Below the pieces are notes generated by a model. That model had not been told where the DNA came from, made no database searches, and saw only the letters and a list, made by a program, of their open reading frames with translations. The translations under genes and the position numbers were made by a program. DNA of 64,000 nt, taken from positions 124,001 through 188,000 of the forward strand of contig NZ_JBFMIA010000002.1 of assembly GCF_040801915.1 (NCBI RefSeq). Reading direction: 5' to 3'. Position 1 is the first letter of the stretch; every line of letters begins with the position of its first letter. This stretch comes from Jeotgalibacillus marinus (GTDB lineage Bacteria; Bacillota; Bacilli; Bacillales; Jeotgalibacillaceae). Of this stretch, positions 35,168-43,587 are shown in pieces.

Positions 35168-35235
35168 ATGGGGCTATAGACACACTGGTACATTTAAAAG
35201 TGAAACTTGTACAAGGAGCGGAAAAGTAATGTCGA
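35168..35235 (+). other. relic of the ABC-gene start region after the intact TPR gene
   Basis: After the TPR stop, TACATTTAAAAGT and AAGGAG-GGAAAAG recur as in front of the ABC exporter start at 37050 (TACATTTAAAAGT, AAGGAGAGGAAAAAG, then ATG). Here only ATGTCGAGGTGG follows and no gene continues. This fits an abandoned copy of the TPR-ABC junction. Confidence 0.55.
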
Positions 35236-35366
35236 GGTGGATGTTTCATTTGAATCCCAACATAGAACGCCAGCGTTCTTCAAAAATATTCACCGCAAAT
35301 TAAGCATTATTGAATTATTTTATTATACCCGTTGACATGAAATCCTTTCCACAAACTAGACTAAAG

Positions 35367-35432
35367 AAGAACACTGGTCCGCGTGACACAAATAATGGTC
35401 ATATCAAAAGTGGCGTTACGACCAGTGTTCTT
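35367..35432. repeat. 13-bp inverted repeat with 40-base loop
   Basis: AAGAACACTGGTC (35367-35379) and GACCAGTGTTCTT (35420-35432) are perfect complements. It sits downstream of lacI and could be its terminator or the ends of a small decayed element. The remaining 35236-35620 sequence holds no gene I can support. Confidence 0.5.
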
Positions 35433-35620
35433 TTCACCTAATATGTGAAGAAGATATAAAAAGATGAATGAAGCACAGTTATAGGAGTGGCTTAAGCTTA
35501 ATAGCAATAACGCCGCTCCCTTTGCTTTGAAGTTAAAGTCATCAGTATCTCCAACACTTACGGATGAACCACAATTATGTTGAAGTTTTTGCACCAGGAC
35601 TCCCAGATTAGTTATTCATG

Positions 35621-36610
35621 TCATGTAGACTCTCTTACGATGAGTTTAGTTGACAGTCGAATTATTTCACGTTTAACTCCTTCATTACCTCTTATATATT
35701 GGATTATTTTTAATACCGACTGTATTCCCAATTCAATAATAGGAATACCTATTGTTGTTATAGTAGGAGTAGTAACTTGGCATAACAATTGATTATCATA
35801 CCCTATAACGGCCAAATCCTCAGGGATCTCGTAACCGTTTACTATCGCTTTTTTAATTATTCCTGCAGCTACTTGATCATTTCCTGTAAACAAAGCGGTA
35901 GGTTTTTCATTTAACTTATTAATCTCGTTAAAAATTCGAAATCCATCTTCGATATTAAAAGCACGATCGAAAGTCCATTCATTCCTTGTTTGTAAATTTG
36001 ATTCAGCTAAAGCTTTTAAAAATCCTTCCTTACGCTGTCGTTGAGCTTGACTATAAGAAGTATCATAACAAAAGCCAATTTTTTTATGTCCCTTTTCAAT
36101 TAAATGTCTCACAGCCTTATAACCTGCTTCAAATTCATCATAGCAAATGATCGGTAAGGACGCTTTTTCATGATACTCGTTACATAACAAGATCGGTCCA
36201 TATTTTAAGTGAGGTTCAATCACTGTCCATTCATTTTCTAAAGTTCCTAATATTACACCATCTATTTCGTTATTTCGTAGTAAATTCATTACCTTTAGTT
36301 CGTTTTGTTTATCATAGAATGTTTGACAAATTAAAACCTTATACCCTTGTACAAATGCTTCATTAGAGATCCCTTTGATTAATTGTCCAAAAAAAGAATG
36401 ATCAATGCTCGGGACAGAAATTGCGAGTGTATACGTTTTGTTCGTTCTTAAATTCCTTGCTAAAGAATTTGGAGTATAATCTAGCTCTTTAATCACACTT
36501 GAAATTTTTCTTCTCTTTTCTTCTGAGACGTATGGATGGTTATTTAAAACTCTGGATACAGTTGTTTTAGATACTTTGCATATTTTAGCTATTTCCTCAA
36601 TATTAGGCAT
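35621..36610 (-). CDS. LacI-family transcriptional regulator
   Basis: 329 residues. The N-terminal LacI helix-turn-helix is clear (IEEIAKICKVSKTTVSRVLN) with the hinge-region Leu pattern (YTPNSLARNLRTNKT). A periplasmic-binding-like sugar sensor follows. The ligand is unknown. It is divergent from a truncated reading frame at 36706, likely the first gene of its former target operon. No intact carbohydrate gene is nearby, so the regulator may be orphaned. Confidence 0.9.
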   Translation of the reverse strand: MPNIEEIAKICKVSKTTVSRVLNNHPYVSEEKRRKISSVIKELDYTPNSLARNLRTNKTYTLAISVPSIDHSFFGQLIKGISNEAFVQGYKVLICQTFYDKQNELKVMNLLRNNEIDGVILGTLENEWTVIEPHLKYGPILLCNEYHEKASLPIICYDEFEAGYKAVRHLIEKGHKKIGFCYDTSYSQAQRQRKEGFLKALAESNLQTRNEWTFDRAFNIEDGFRIFNEINKLNEKPTALFTGNDQVAAGIIKKAIVNGYEIPEDLAVIGYDNQLLCQVTTPTITTIGIPIIELGIQSVLKIIQYIRGNEGVKREIIRLSTKLIVREST

Positions 36611-36627
36611 ATAGTCACTCCTTTAAA

Positions 36628-36643
36628 AACATATTCATATGTT
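36628..36643. promoter_or_regulatory. candidate LacI-family operator
   Basis: AACATATTCATATGTT is an inverted repeat with 7-bp perfect arms, 18 bp upstream of the lacI start in the divergent intergenic region. Confidence 0.5.
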
Positions 36644-36705
36644 AAAGATTTCATAAACTGGTATTATAATATTATATACTAGACTCTTTGTTGGAGGTCT
36701 TCTAT

Positions 36706-36786
36706 ATGAAAACAATTGAAGACCCTGTAAATACAAACTTCGTGCAGGATGGAAAAATAAATGGAATGGTTAAAGCCATTAGCTGA
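36706..36786 (+). pseudogene. truncated start of a gene divergent from lacI
   Basis: ATG preceded by GGAGGTCTTCTAT opens MKTIEDPVNTNFVQDGK. About 18 codons in, the frame runs into the decayed TPR copy and stops at 36784. A good ribosome binding site and a likely promoter (TATAATATTATATACT) upstream suggest a once functional gene cut at the junction. Confidence 0.6.
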
Positions 36787-37049
36787 AGCGCATGCACTCC
36801 CTCATTTATCAACGTGTTCAAGAACTGCCTTCTGTACAGAAGATCCTAATAAACAGGCGAGCTTTATCACCACTTCGAATTGAAAAATGAAGCAATCGAT
36901 TCAGTCATCTAAAAATGTAAATGAATCCAGTGATCCGTTTCCGGTAATCAACAGTTGTTGAAATCCCTGTGCTAAATGGTAGGATCGTAGACTTTTACTA
37001 TGATACATTTAAAAGTAACAAATGGTTCAGTTCAAAGGAGAGGAAAAAG
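36759..37049 (+). pseudogene. decayed copy of the 3' end of the TPR gene
   Basis: It aligns by eye with 34883-35220: ATGGAATGGTTAAAGCCATT, GAAGATCCTAATAAACAG, AAAAATGAAGCAATCGATTC and CAACAGTTGTTGAAATC are shared. There are point changes, small deletions and one deletion of about 55 bp. No frame survives. It merges into the upstream region of the ABC exporter gene. Confidence 0.85.
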
Positions 37050-38807
37050 ATGGCCACCATCACTAAAGAAAAAAAGCCTGTTCAATGGCGTGTATTTATT
37101 CATCTAATACGTCAATTAAAATGGCCGAAATGGGTAACGTTTTTCGCTTTATTTTTCGCCTTAATTCAAACTTCTGTGAGTTTAGTTATCCCTCTCGTTA
37201 CAAGGGATATGGTTGATACTCTTTCTGCAACATCAATCAACTGGTCAACATTCGGTTTATTAATCGGGGTGTTTTTAATACAAGGGGTTACGGGTGGCGT
37301 GTCCTATTACATGCTGGCATACATAGGAGAAAGCATTGTGACTGATTTGCGGGAAAAATTGTGGAAACATATTGTTCGGTTACCCATTCCATTTTTTGAC
37401 CACCACGAAACAGGTGAAACGATGAGTCGAGTCACACAAGATACCGCTACGTTAAAGCAGTTAATTACAGGCCATCTTGTTACGTTCGTGACTGGTTTGA
37501 TTTCTGTTATCGGTTCAGTCATTTTTTTACTTTATATTGACTGGAAAATGACGTTGATCTTACTCATCGCCGTTCCTCTTTCCCTATTAATCATGATGCC
37601 GCTTGGGAGAATGATGTACAAAGTGTCCAGAGCTGTTCAAGATGAAATGGCTTCTTTTTCTGGTTTGTTAGGTCGTGTACTATCTGAGGTTCGCTTGGTC
37701 AAAGCGTATCGTGCAGAAGAAAAAGAATCGATTAAAGGATCAAATGGGATTCAATCGCTATTTCGTTTCGGATTAAAAGAAGCAAAAATCCAAGCCGTCA
37801 TTTCACCATTTATGACCTTTATTATGATGGCTCTTTTGGTTGTTATTCTAGGCTATGGAGGCATTCAAGTATCATCAAACCAACTTTCCGCTGGAGATTT
37901 AGTGGCAATCATCTTTTACTTATTCCAAATCGTTGTGCCCTTTACACAAATGGCGACTTTCTTTACCGCATTTCAAAAAGCCGTAGGTGCCACAGAGAGA
38001 ATTCAAGGAATTTTGGATACGGATGTTGAACAACGCTCCACAACTGAACAAATAGAATGGCAAGGTAAAACACTTTCGTTTGATCAAGTTGACTTCTCCT
38101 ATGATAACGGAAAATCTATCTTAAAGGATTTATCTTTTAACGTTCCATACGGGAAAATGACGGCTTTTGTTGGACCTAGTGGTGGAGGTAAAACGACCAT
38201 CTTTTCATTGATTGAGCGGTTTTATTCCCCGACGAATGGGTCGATCCATTTAAACGAACAACCGATTTCTTCCTATGATTTATCCGCTTGGAGAAGTGGC
38301 TTTGGTTATGTGTCACAGGAGAGTCCACTTATGTCTGGATCCATAAAAGATAATATTTGTTATGGCATTGGACATGAAGTGGATATGGAAACGATTCAAC
38401 AGGCAGCTCGAGATGCGAATGCGGCAGAGTTTATTGAGAAATTATCAGATGGATACGAAACAGAAGTTGGCGAAAGAGGGATCCGATTATCTGGTGGACA
38501 ACGTCAGCGAATTGCGATTGCAAGAGCACTGATCCTTGACCCTGAATTTTTACTATTAGATGAAGCAACATCAAACTTAGATAGCTCATCAGAAATTCTT
38601 GTTCAAGATGCCCTTCAACGGTTGATGGACGGCCGAACAACTATGGTCATTGCTCACCGTTTGTCGACTGTGTTACATGCGGATCAAATCATATTTGTAG
38701 ATGATGGATTTGCAACTGGAATCGGTTCACATGATGAATTGTTCTCGACTCACGAATTGTATCGTACGTTCGCAGAGGGGCAATCACTCGCGTCAAACGA
38801 CATCTGA
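37050..38807 (+). CDS. ABC exporter, fused permease and ATPase (BmrA/LmrA-like)
   Basis: 585 residues. Six membrane helices (about 30-300), then a nucleotide-binding domain with Walker A GPSGGGKTT, Q-loop YVSQESPLM, signature LSGGQRQRIAIARAL, Walker B LLLDEATSNLD and switch His in IAHRLST. It is a half-transporter that works as a homodimer and usually exports drugs or lipids. I start at the ATG at 37050 after AAAGGAGAGG; the frame is open from 36969, but that extension is pseudogene sequence. Confidence 0.9.
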   Translation: MATITKEKKPVQWRVFIHLIRQLKWPKWVTFFALFFALIQTSVSLVIPLVTRDMVDTLSATSINWSTFGLLIGVFLIQGVTGGVSYYMLAYIGESIVTDLREKLWKHIVRLPIPFFDHHETGETMSRVTQDTATLKQLITGHLVTFVTGLISVIGSVIFLLYIDWKMTLILLIAVPLSLLIMMPLGRMMYKVSRAVQDEMASFSGLLGRVLSEVRLVKAYRAEEKESIKGSNGIQSLFRFGLKEAKIQAVISPFMTFIMMALLVVILGYGGIQVSSNQLSAGDLVAIIFYLFQIVVPFTQMATFFTAFQKAVGATERIQGILDTDVEQRSTTEQIEWQGKTLSFDQVDFSYDNGKSILKDLSFNVPYGKMTAFVGPSGGGKTTIFSLIERFYSPTNGSIHLNEQPISSYDLSAWRSGFGYVSQESPLMSGSIKDNICYGIGHEVDMETIQQAARDANAAEFIEKLSDGYETEVGERGIRLSGGQRQRIAIARALILDPEFLLLDEATSNLDSSSEILVQDALQRLMDGRTTMVIAHRLSTVLHADQIIFVDDGFATGIGSHDELFSTHELYRTFAEGQSLASNDI

Positions 38808-38909
38808 TTGATCCAGATGTGCCACTCAATTGTCAAAAAAAAATGATCCATTACACTCTTTTATTAGTATACTTAGCAAGAAATAGACATATTTTTGGAG
38901 GAAATATAT

Positions 38910-39440
38910 ATGAAAAAAATAATTGGATTGCTCGTTATGATCAGCATTTTTTCAGTCACACCTGCCTATGCTCATACGGGTCTTGATGAGTCAACACCAG
39001 CAGATGGGGAAACGGTGACTGAAGCGATTGAAGAAATTTCACTTCAATTTAATACCGTGATTGAAGAATCAAGCAATATTGAAATCATACGTGAAAATGG
39101 TCAAGTAGTTGAAACGAAGACGATTGAAATCGATCAAAACACCTTAACCGCGCACTTCCTAGATCCTTTATCTAACGGTACGTATGATGTAGCGTGGGAT
39201 ATTATTGGTGAAGATGGACACCAAATTCAAGATGTCTACTCCTTCACAGTTGAAGATCCTGATCAAGAAGTTGGTATCATGAATGACCCTATAATCCCTG
39301 AAGAAGAAAGCGTGGAAAATGATTCGGGTGATGTGCCATCATCATCGACGAATACGACCATGATGCCGATTGTGATTGTGGTATTGGCCGCCGTTGCAAT
39401 TGGGTCTACGATCTTTTTCCTACGCAGGAAAAAACAATGA
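38910..39440 (+). CDS. copC: copper resistance protein CopC-like, membrane-anchored
   Basis: 176 residues: signal peptide (to about residue 22, ending AYA), the copper-binding N-terminal His directly after it (HTGLDESTPADGETV), a CopC beta-barrel to about 120, an acidic linker, and a C-terminal membrane helix with RRKKQ. The ATG follows TTGGAGGA. It overlaps copD by 4 bp. In B. subtilis YcnJ the two domains are fused; here they are split. A role in copper uptake or tolerance is inferred. Confidence 0.87.
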   Translation: MKKIIGLLVMISIFSVTPAYAHTGLDESTPADGETVTEAIEEISLQFNTVIEESSNIEIIRENGQVVETKTIEIDQNTLTAHFLDPLSNGTYDVAWDIIGEDGHQIQDVYSFTVEDPDQEVGIMNDPIIPEEESVENDSGDVPSSSTNTTMMPIVIVVLAAVAIGSTIFFLRRKKQ

Positions 39441-40534
39441 CCACGCTTTTTCTGACAGAGACAATGCTTTACTTGTCTTTGTCTTTTTTAGTAGGGATGC
39501 TGATTGTTGAACTTGTTCCCTCAAACATGAAGCCTTCCATCAATATAAAACGTAGTTGGATCTCTTATGCAGTAGCAGGAGTCATGATTTTTTCATTCGC
39601 TCCATTGATCCCGCTGATTTTACGAATAAGTGATTCCCGTGGGTTTCTAGAGGGATTGTTGCAAGTGTTAACCAAATATACTGCTGGGCAAGCTTGGCTT
39701 GCTACTCTCTGTATTGCCATTTTATTTTTTGTTCTCCTCGTTTACTCAAAAGGAGGAAAACAAGGGTCTATTGCAGTTCCTGCCCTGGTTTTAGCTTTGG
39801 GATTAATTGTGACACTTGGTTGGTCCAGTCATCCACAATCCATCTCCCCTTCACTTGGCATTTTATATTACACCATGCACCTTGTTGCTATTACTGCTTG
39901 GGTAGGTACCCTGATTGTGATCAGTTTTTTATCGAACAATGAATCGAACTGGTCAGCGTTTTTAAAATGGTTTACTCCACTTGCGATTGGTTGCTTAATC
40001 TTAACGCTCATTAGCGGTTATTTGATGATGACCATAATGATGGACGTAAGTCAGTATCCTGCTACATGGGTTGTCAATTATGGGCAAGCCTTATTGATCA
40101 AGCATTTGTTATTCATTCCTGTCTTTTTATTTGCGTGTATCAATGGATTTTGGGTAAAGAAAAAATTACAAGACCCTTCTTACCAACCAAAACCTTGGGC
40201 AAAAGCGGAAAGCGTGATCTTATTTTTTATTTTTTCTGTGACCGCAGTGATGAGTCAGCAAGCACCACCAAATGATCTTGCAAATACGATTCGAATCGAC
40301 GGTGTTTCGCCTCTATTTAAATCGATGACCGGCAATACGATGATTGAATTTGCCCACCTCACCCTTGAATGGAACCTAAATACGATTCTATTATGTGGTT
40401 TATCCGTCTTATTTATTGTCTTATTCTTTTTATCCTTTGCTAAAAAGGCACCTGCAGCTTTTACATTCATTCTTGGACTAGCACTTACATTCTCCCTTTA
40501 TATCATGATAATGGCGAGTGCGAGTGTTTCGTAA
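39437..40534 (+). CDS. copD: copper resistance protein CopD-like
   Basis: 365 residues with about nine membrane helices. The CopD core includes HPQSISPSLG and YYTMHLVAITAWVGTL; the His residues in helices could bind copper. It is translationally coupled to copC (ATGA overlap). The C-terminal part is divergent from standard CopD. Confidence 0.83.
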   Translation: MTTLFLTETMLYLSLSFLVGMLIVELVPSNMKPSINIKRSWISYAVAGVMIFSFAPLIPLILRISDSRGFLEGLLQVLTKYTAGQAWLATLCIAILFFVLLVYSKGGKQGSIAVPALVLALGLIVTLGWSSHPQSISPSLGILYYTMHLVAITAWVGTLIVISFLSNNESNWSAFLKWFTPLAIGCLILTLISGYLMMTIMMDVSQYPATWVVNYGQALLIKHLLFIPVFLFACINGFWVKKKLQDPSYQPKPWAKAESVILFFIFSVTAVMSQQAPPNDLANTIRIDGVSPLFKSMTGNTMIEFAHLTLEWNLNTILLCGLSVLFIVLFFLSFAKKAPAAFTFILGLALTFSLYIMIMASASVS

Positions 40535-40596
40535 AACGAGACACTCAGCTCAACCTAGCGATTCCACACATGTATGAATCTATTTAAAAACGAACT

Positions 40597-40629
40597 AAGA
40601 CCACCCTCATCAGGATGGTCTTTCTTTTC
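40597..40629. terminator. terminator between copD and the double P-loop ATPase
   Basis: AAGACCA-CCT/AGG-TGGTCTT with a 4-base loop and T-run; convergent genes. Confidence 0.83.
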
Positions 40630-41728
40630 ACTCGGATAAACCCACTAATTCTTCAATTTGAGCATGGATGGATTGTTGTATTTTATTGACTTGCTCAAAA
40701 TCCATAGACTCTATATAAATGGACTCTAGTTCATCATGCAGGTATTTTGCTTTCTTTAAACATGCAATGCCTTCATCCATTTTGACATTATAACGCTGCC
40801 TAATTTCCTGAATGGCCTCAGCATTCTCTTCATCCGTACCAGGTGGAATAATTTTCTCATACGTATCGAGGATTTCGTCTCCCTCTCGTTCTGGAAAATA
40901 TTCATGTGGTGCGGTACTGTCGAAAATAGCAAAACCTAGTTCACGTACAATGACCATGTTTAAGTTTTCTGGATCAAATCCGCAATGATAAACTTCTACA
41001 TCTAACCCACACTGTTCCGCTTTTTTTGCTAGCTTCTTTAGTAAAGTGGATTTACCTGTACCTGGTCTTCCTTTTATAAAATAACGTTTTGGTAGTTCAT
41101 ACGTTAGGTTTGGAATATAATCGACGGCACCTTGCGAGGTAACTGCCCCTAAAAACCGGTGCTTCACATCTGCCTTTTTATGAAGATGAACATTTCCAAC
41201 AAGCTTTTTAATGTAGTTTTCTGCAAGTTGATCGGCTACTTTACGGTCTATTTTATCGATATAAATCTCTTCCCATTCATCATGAATCGCAAGTGCTTCT
41301 CCAAATGTTTTATATGCTTCTTCATAGCACTCTTCTATCTTCTCATTGTAGTCAGCTACCTCTTCAACATGTGACTGAAGTTTTCTACTATCCCAATCCT
41401 GACCGAGATTGACGTACTCTTCCTTTGCTCCCGGAGCGGATGGTTCCAAAATATGAGGGGCGGTCCCATCTACTAGACCGATTTGAAGGGATGGAATAAT
41501 CACGCCATCTAATGAATCTGGATCTGATGAACAATGAATCCATTCAATGTCAAAGCCTTTTTCAAGCCAAATATGACCAATCTGCTTCATAAGAGTCGAC
41601 TTTCCCGTACCAGGTCCACCTTTCATAATCCACAACCTGCTAAGCGAATCGACATTTGATTCAATGAAATGATGGTATCCTTTCGCGGTATTTCCCCCAG
41701 TAAAATAATGACGTATCTTACCAGTCAT
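40628..41728 (-). CDS. tandem-duplicated P-loop ATPase, PRK06851-like
   Basis: 366 residues built of two homologous halves. Each has a Walker A (GGPGTGKSTLMKQIG near residue 37; GRPGTGKSTLLKKLA near 217) and a following HCSSDPDSLDGV / HCGFDPENLNMV plus TAPH segment. Members of this family in Bacilli have no assigned function. The ATG follows GGGAGGGGTACAGC. It is convergent with copD and monocistronic. Confidence 0.83.
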   Translation of the reverse strand: MTGKIRHYFTGGNTAKGYHHFIESNVDSLSRLWIMKGGPGTGKSTLMKQIGHIWLEKGFDIEWIHCSSDPDSLDGVIIPSLQIGLVDGTAPHILEPSAPGAKEEYVNLGQDWDSRKLQSHVEEVADYNEKIEECYEEAYKTFGEALAIHDEWEEIYIDKIDRKVADQLAENYIKKLVGNVHLHKKADVKHRFLGAVTSQGAVDYIPNLTYELPKRYFIKGRPGTGKSTLLKKLAKKAEQCGLDVEVYHCGFDPENLNMVIVRELGFAIFDSTAPHEYFPEREGDEILDTYEKIIPPGTDEENAEAIQEIRQRYNVKMDEGIACLKKAKYLHDELESIYIESMDFEQVNKIQQSIHAQIEELVGLSE

Positions 41729-41828
41729 GCTGTACCCCTCCCTTGATGATGGCCACCCGATTATATATATGAGGGGATGAGGGAAATATAACTTAAATTA
41801 TCGAAGGCGCAAAGGCTTCTACTGAACT

Positions 41829-42041
41829 TCAATCGAATTCTACGACACTTCCGTAAAACTTATGCGTTTCTAACACGGAATTATCAGAAAGAGTAGTTAC
41901 ATGAGCATTTAATTCCTTATCATAATTGAATATTCCTGGTCCGAATCTATAACTCAAATCGTTATAAGAAATATCAACAGAAAATATATAACCATATGGA
42001 AGTGCCGTTATAGATGGATTCGTCCAAAAATGGTCAACCCT
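41829..42041 (-). pseudogene. C-terminal fragment of an unknown protein
   Basis: The minus strand reads TNPSITALPYGYIFSVD, ISYNDLSYRFGPGIFNYD and ends HKFYGSVVEFD then stop. The composition looks like a folded protein, but there is no start codon in a sensible place. The upstream 42035-42120 stretch is GC-rich and unlike its surroundings, as if a foreign piece joined here. No family recognised. Confidence 0.5.
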
Positions 42042-42281
42042 GTGGAACGCGCGGGCCTCCCTACTTGCAGGCTGAGCTCCCTGACACTCGAACCTATACG
42101 GTAGTCGGCTTTCGATTCAGGGACAATCATTTTAAAGAAGTACCGTCTATTGAAAAAATAACAACCCCTTTTTAAGAGTTTTTATTTTCTATTATTTTGT
42201 AAATGCCATGCATAAAAAAGGTACATTTTACACCTATTAAAGCGATTACATGTGCTTCAAAACTTCTAAGCAGTCAGATGT

Positions 42282-42319
42282 AAAAAAGATCACCTCACAA
42301 TTGTGGGATGATCTTTTTT
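42282..42319. terminator. strong bidirectional terminator-like hairpin
   Basis: AAAAAAGATCA-CC/GG-TGATCTTTTTT around a CACAATTGTG core. No intact gene lies directly upstream on either strand, so it may be left from a lost gene. Confidence 0.75.
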
Positions 42320-42387
42320 GCTGTTTAATAAACTTTAACCCGCTCGTATGCGCTACAATCTGGATCAATCCTAATTCAAAACAACCC

Positions 42388-42428
42388 AAAACCCCCCTGC
42401 ACCTTGAACAAGTGTAGGGGGGTTTTTA
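42388..42428. terminator. terminator after the small Xre-type gene
   Basis: AAAACCCCCCTGCAC/GTGTAGGGGGGTTTTT stem, symmetric; on the minus strand it follows the regulator gene. Confidence 0.85.
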
Positions 42429-42459
42429 CTTCTGCTAATCTTAGTTATGTTAACTTCAC

Positions 42460-42690
42460 CTATTTCACGCGCTTTTGTTTTGGAAGAAAGAAAGAGTACG
42501 AAACATCAAGATTCTCAGCTAAAGCATGTAATTTAGACACCGTTAATTCCAATAAACCTTCTTCATAATAGGCTAATATACTTTCATCAACTCGTATCAT
42601 TTTAGATAATTCCATTTGTGTTAACTCTTTTTCTTGTCTTAACTCTTTTATTTTTTTGCCTACAAAGTTGTTTATCTCGTTGTTTAACAT
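42460..42690 (-). CDS. small Xre-family helix-turn-helix protein
   Basis: 76 residues, essentially one HTH_3 domain: IKELRQEKELTQMELSKMIR, then a short tail with KQKRVK. The ATG follows AAAGGCGG. It resembles regulators of small mobile elements, and the neighbouring sequence is full of broken genes. The target is unknown. Confidence 0.75.
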   Translation of the reverse strand: MLNNEINNFVGKKIKELRQEKELTQMELSKMIRVDESILAYYEEGLLELTVSKLHALAENLDVSYSFFLPKQKRVK

Positions 42691-42775
42691 TTATAATCCG
42701 CCTTTTCTATGTTGTGTCAACCTTTTATTATTTTTTGTCGGCACTGAATTCGTTACCAAAGTTGATTTCCACTTT

Positions 42776-42949
42776 CTAAAACTGTTGATTTAAATAACAA
42801 ATTCTTTCAATAGGGGATTCTTGACACTCCCACAGCTTTTTTTCTTCAGCAGCCGCGACCTGTTTTCGTGCCATCAATTCTTTGAGGGACTCCATTAGAA
42901 GGTTATCTTCAGGGAAAGCTCTTATACACGAGGTTGCTGGTCGGCGTAC
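42776..42949 (-). pseudogene. fragment of an unknown protein
   Basis: Open for 57 codons without start or ribosome binding site: RAFPEDNLLMESLKELMARK, then QVAAAEEKKLWECQESPIER and a stop. The helical charged sequence looks real. Together with the fragments at 43238-43590 it suggests a decayed element. Confidence 0.45.
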
Positions 42950-43023
42950 GCACTAGAGATATCTCGAGGCGTCACAAAAATAGTCAGATGATTCTAAATC
43001 GAAAGGAGGTCTCTCCCGTGAGA

Positions 43024-43251
43024 TTATTGTCCTATGCGATTAAACCAATATAACCGATAGATAATAGAAATAATTTGAACGATTGTTAGTAATATTAAGG
43101 TAATGCCAAAAGTAATAACGATCCAAATATTTTCAGTTCCATCGTGTTCATGCTTCATAAATAATATTATTACTATACTAAGAACAATAACAACCATCCA
43201 TTCTAAAAATGGAGAAAATAAATATCGTAGTTCTTCATCATACAATACCAC
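43024..43251 (-). CDS. small two-helix membrane protein
   Basis: About 75 residues: a hydrophilic start (VVLYDEELRYLFSPFLEW), then two membrane helices split by a KHEHDGTENIW loop. I prefer the GTG at 43251 because the frame's earlier ATG codons (to 43281) lie inside the upstream helix-turn-helix pseudogene. No family recognised. It may have been coupled to that gene, whose stop overlaps this start. Confidence 0.5.
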   Translation of the reverse strand: MVLYDEELRYLFSPFLEWMVVIVLSIVIILFMKHEHDGTENIWIVITFGITLILLTIVQIISIIYRLYWFNRIGQ

Positions 43252-43420
43252 CCTGTTCTCTTTCTTTAATCCATTCATCAATGCTATCTATTTTAAACAA
43301 AATTCGTCTACCAATCTTGACTGAAGGATGTCACGATTTCTAACAAATTTAAATACTGTATATTGAGAAACAGCTAAGTAGATTGCCACTTCAGCTGTTG
43401 TGACAGTAGTTCTTCCTATT
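43238..43420 (-). pseudogene. frameshifted excisionase-type helix-turn-helix gene
   Basis: Frame 1 reads TTAEVAIYLAVSQYTVFKFV then RNRDILQS. One base out of phase it continues KIGRRILFKIDSIDEWIKER and stops. Joined, they give the standard HTH_17/excisionase domain (about 60 residues). A single-base frameshift near 43323 separates them. Confidence 0.75.
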
Positions 43421-43587
43421 CAATTAAAACACGTCCAATCATTTAATTTATCATTTATATTTCCTGTAAGCAAGAAGCGCATCTCCAGATAACGGCTTAT
43501 TCACATCCTTATTATGCCATCAACAAATACAGTAGCGATTTTGATTAACTTTCTCTCCATCCTCAATAATCCGTCTCTGTGTAAACT

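Noticed and set aside
35361..35594. 77-codon minus-strand ORF after lacI
   Set aside because: It contains the long inverted repeat, has only a GTG with a poor site, and the second half does not look like protein.
36969..37049. N-terminal extension of the ABC exporter frame
   Set aside because: This stretch matches the decayed TPR gene end and leader; the ribosome binding site and ATG at 37050 give a normal-length exporter.
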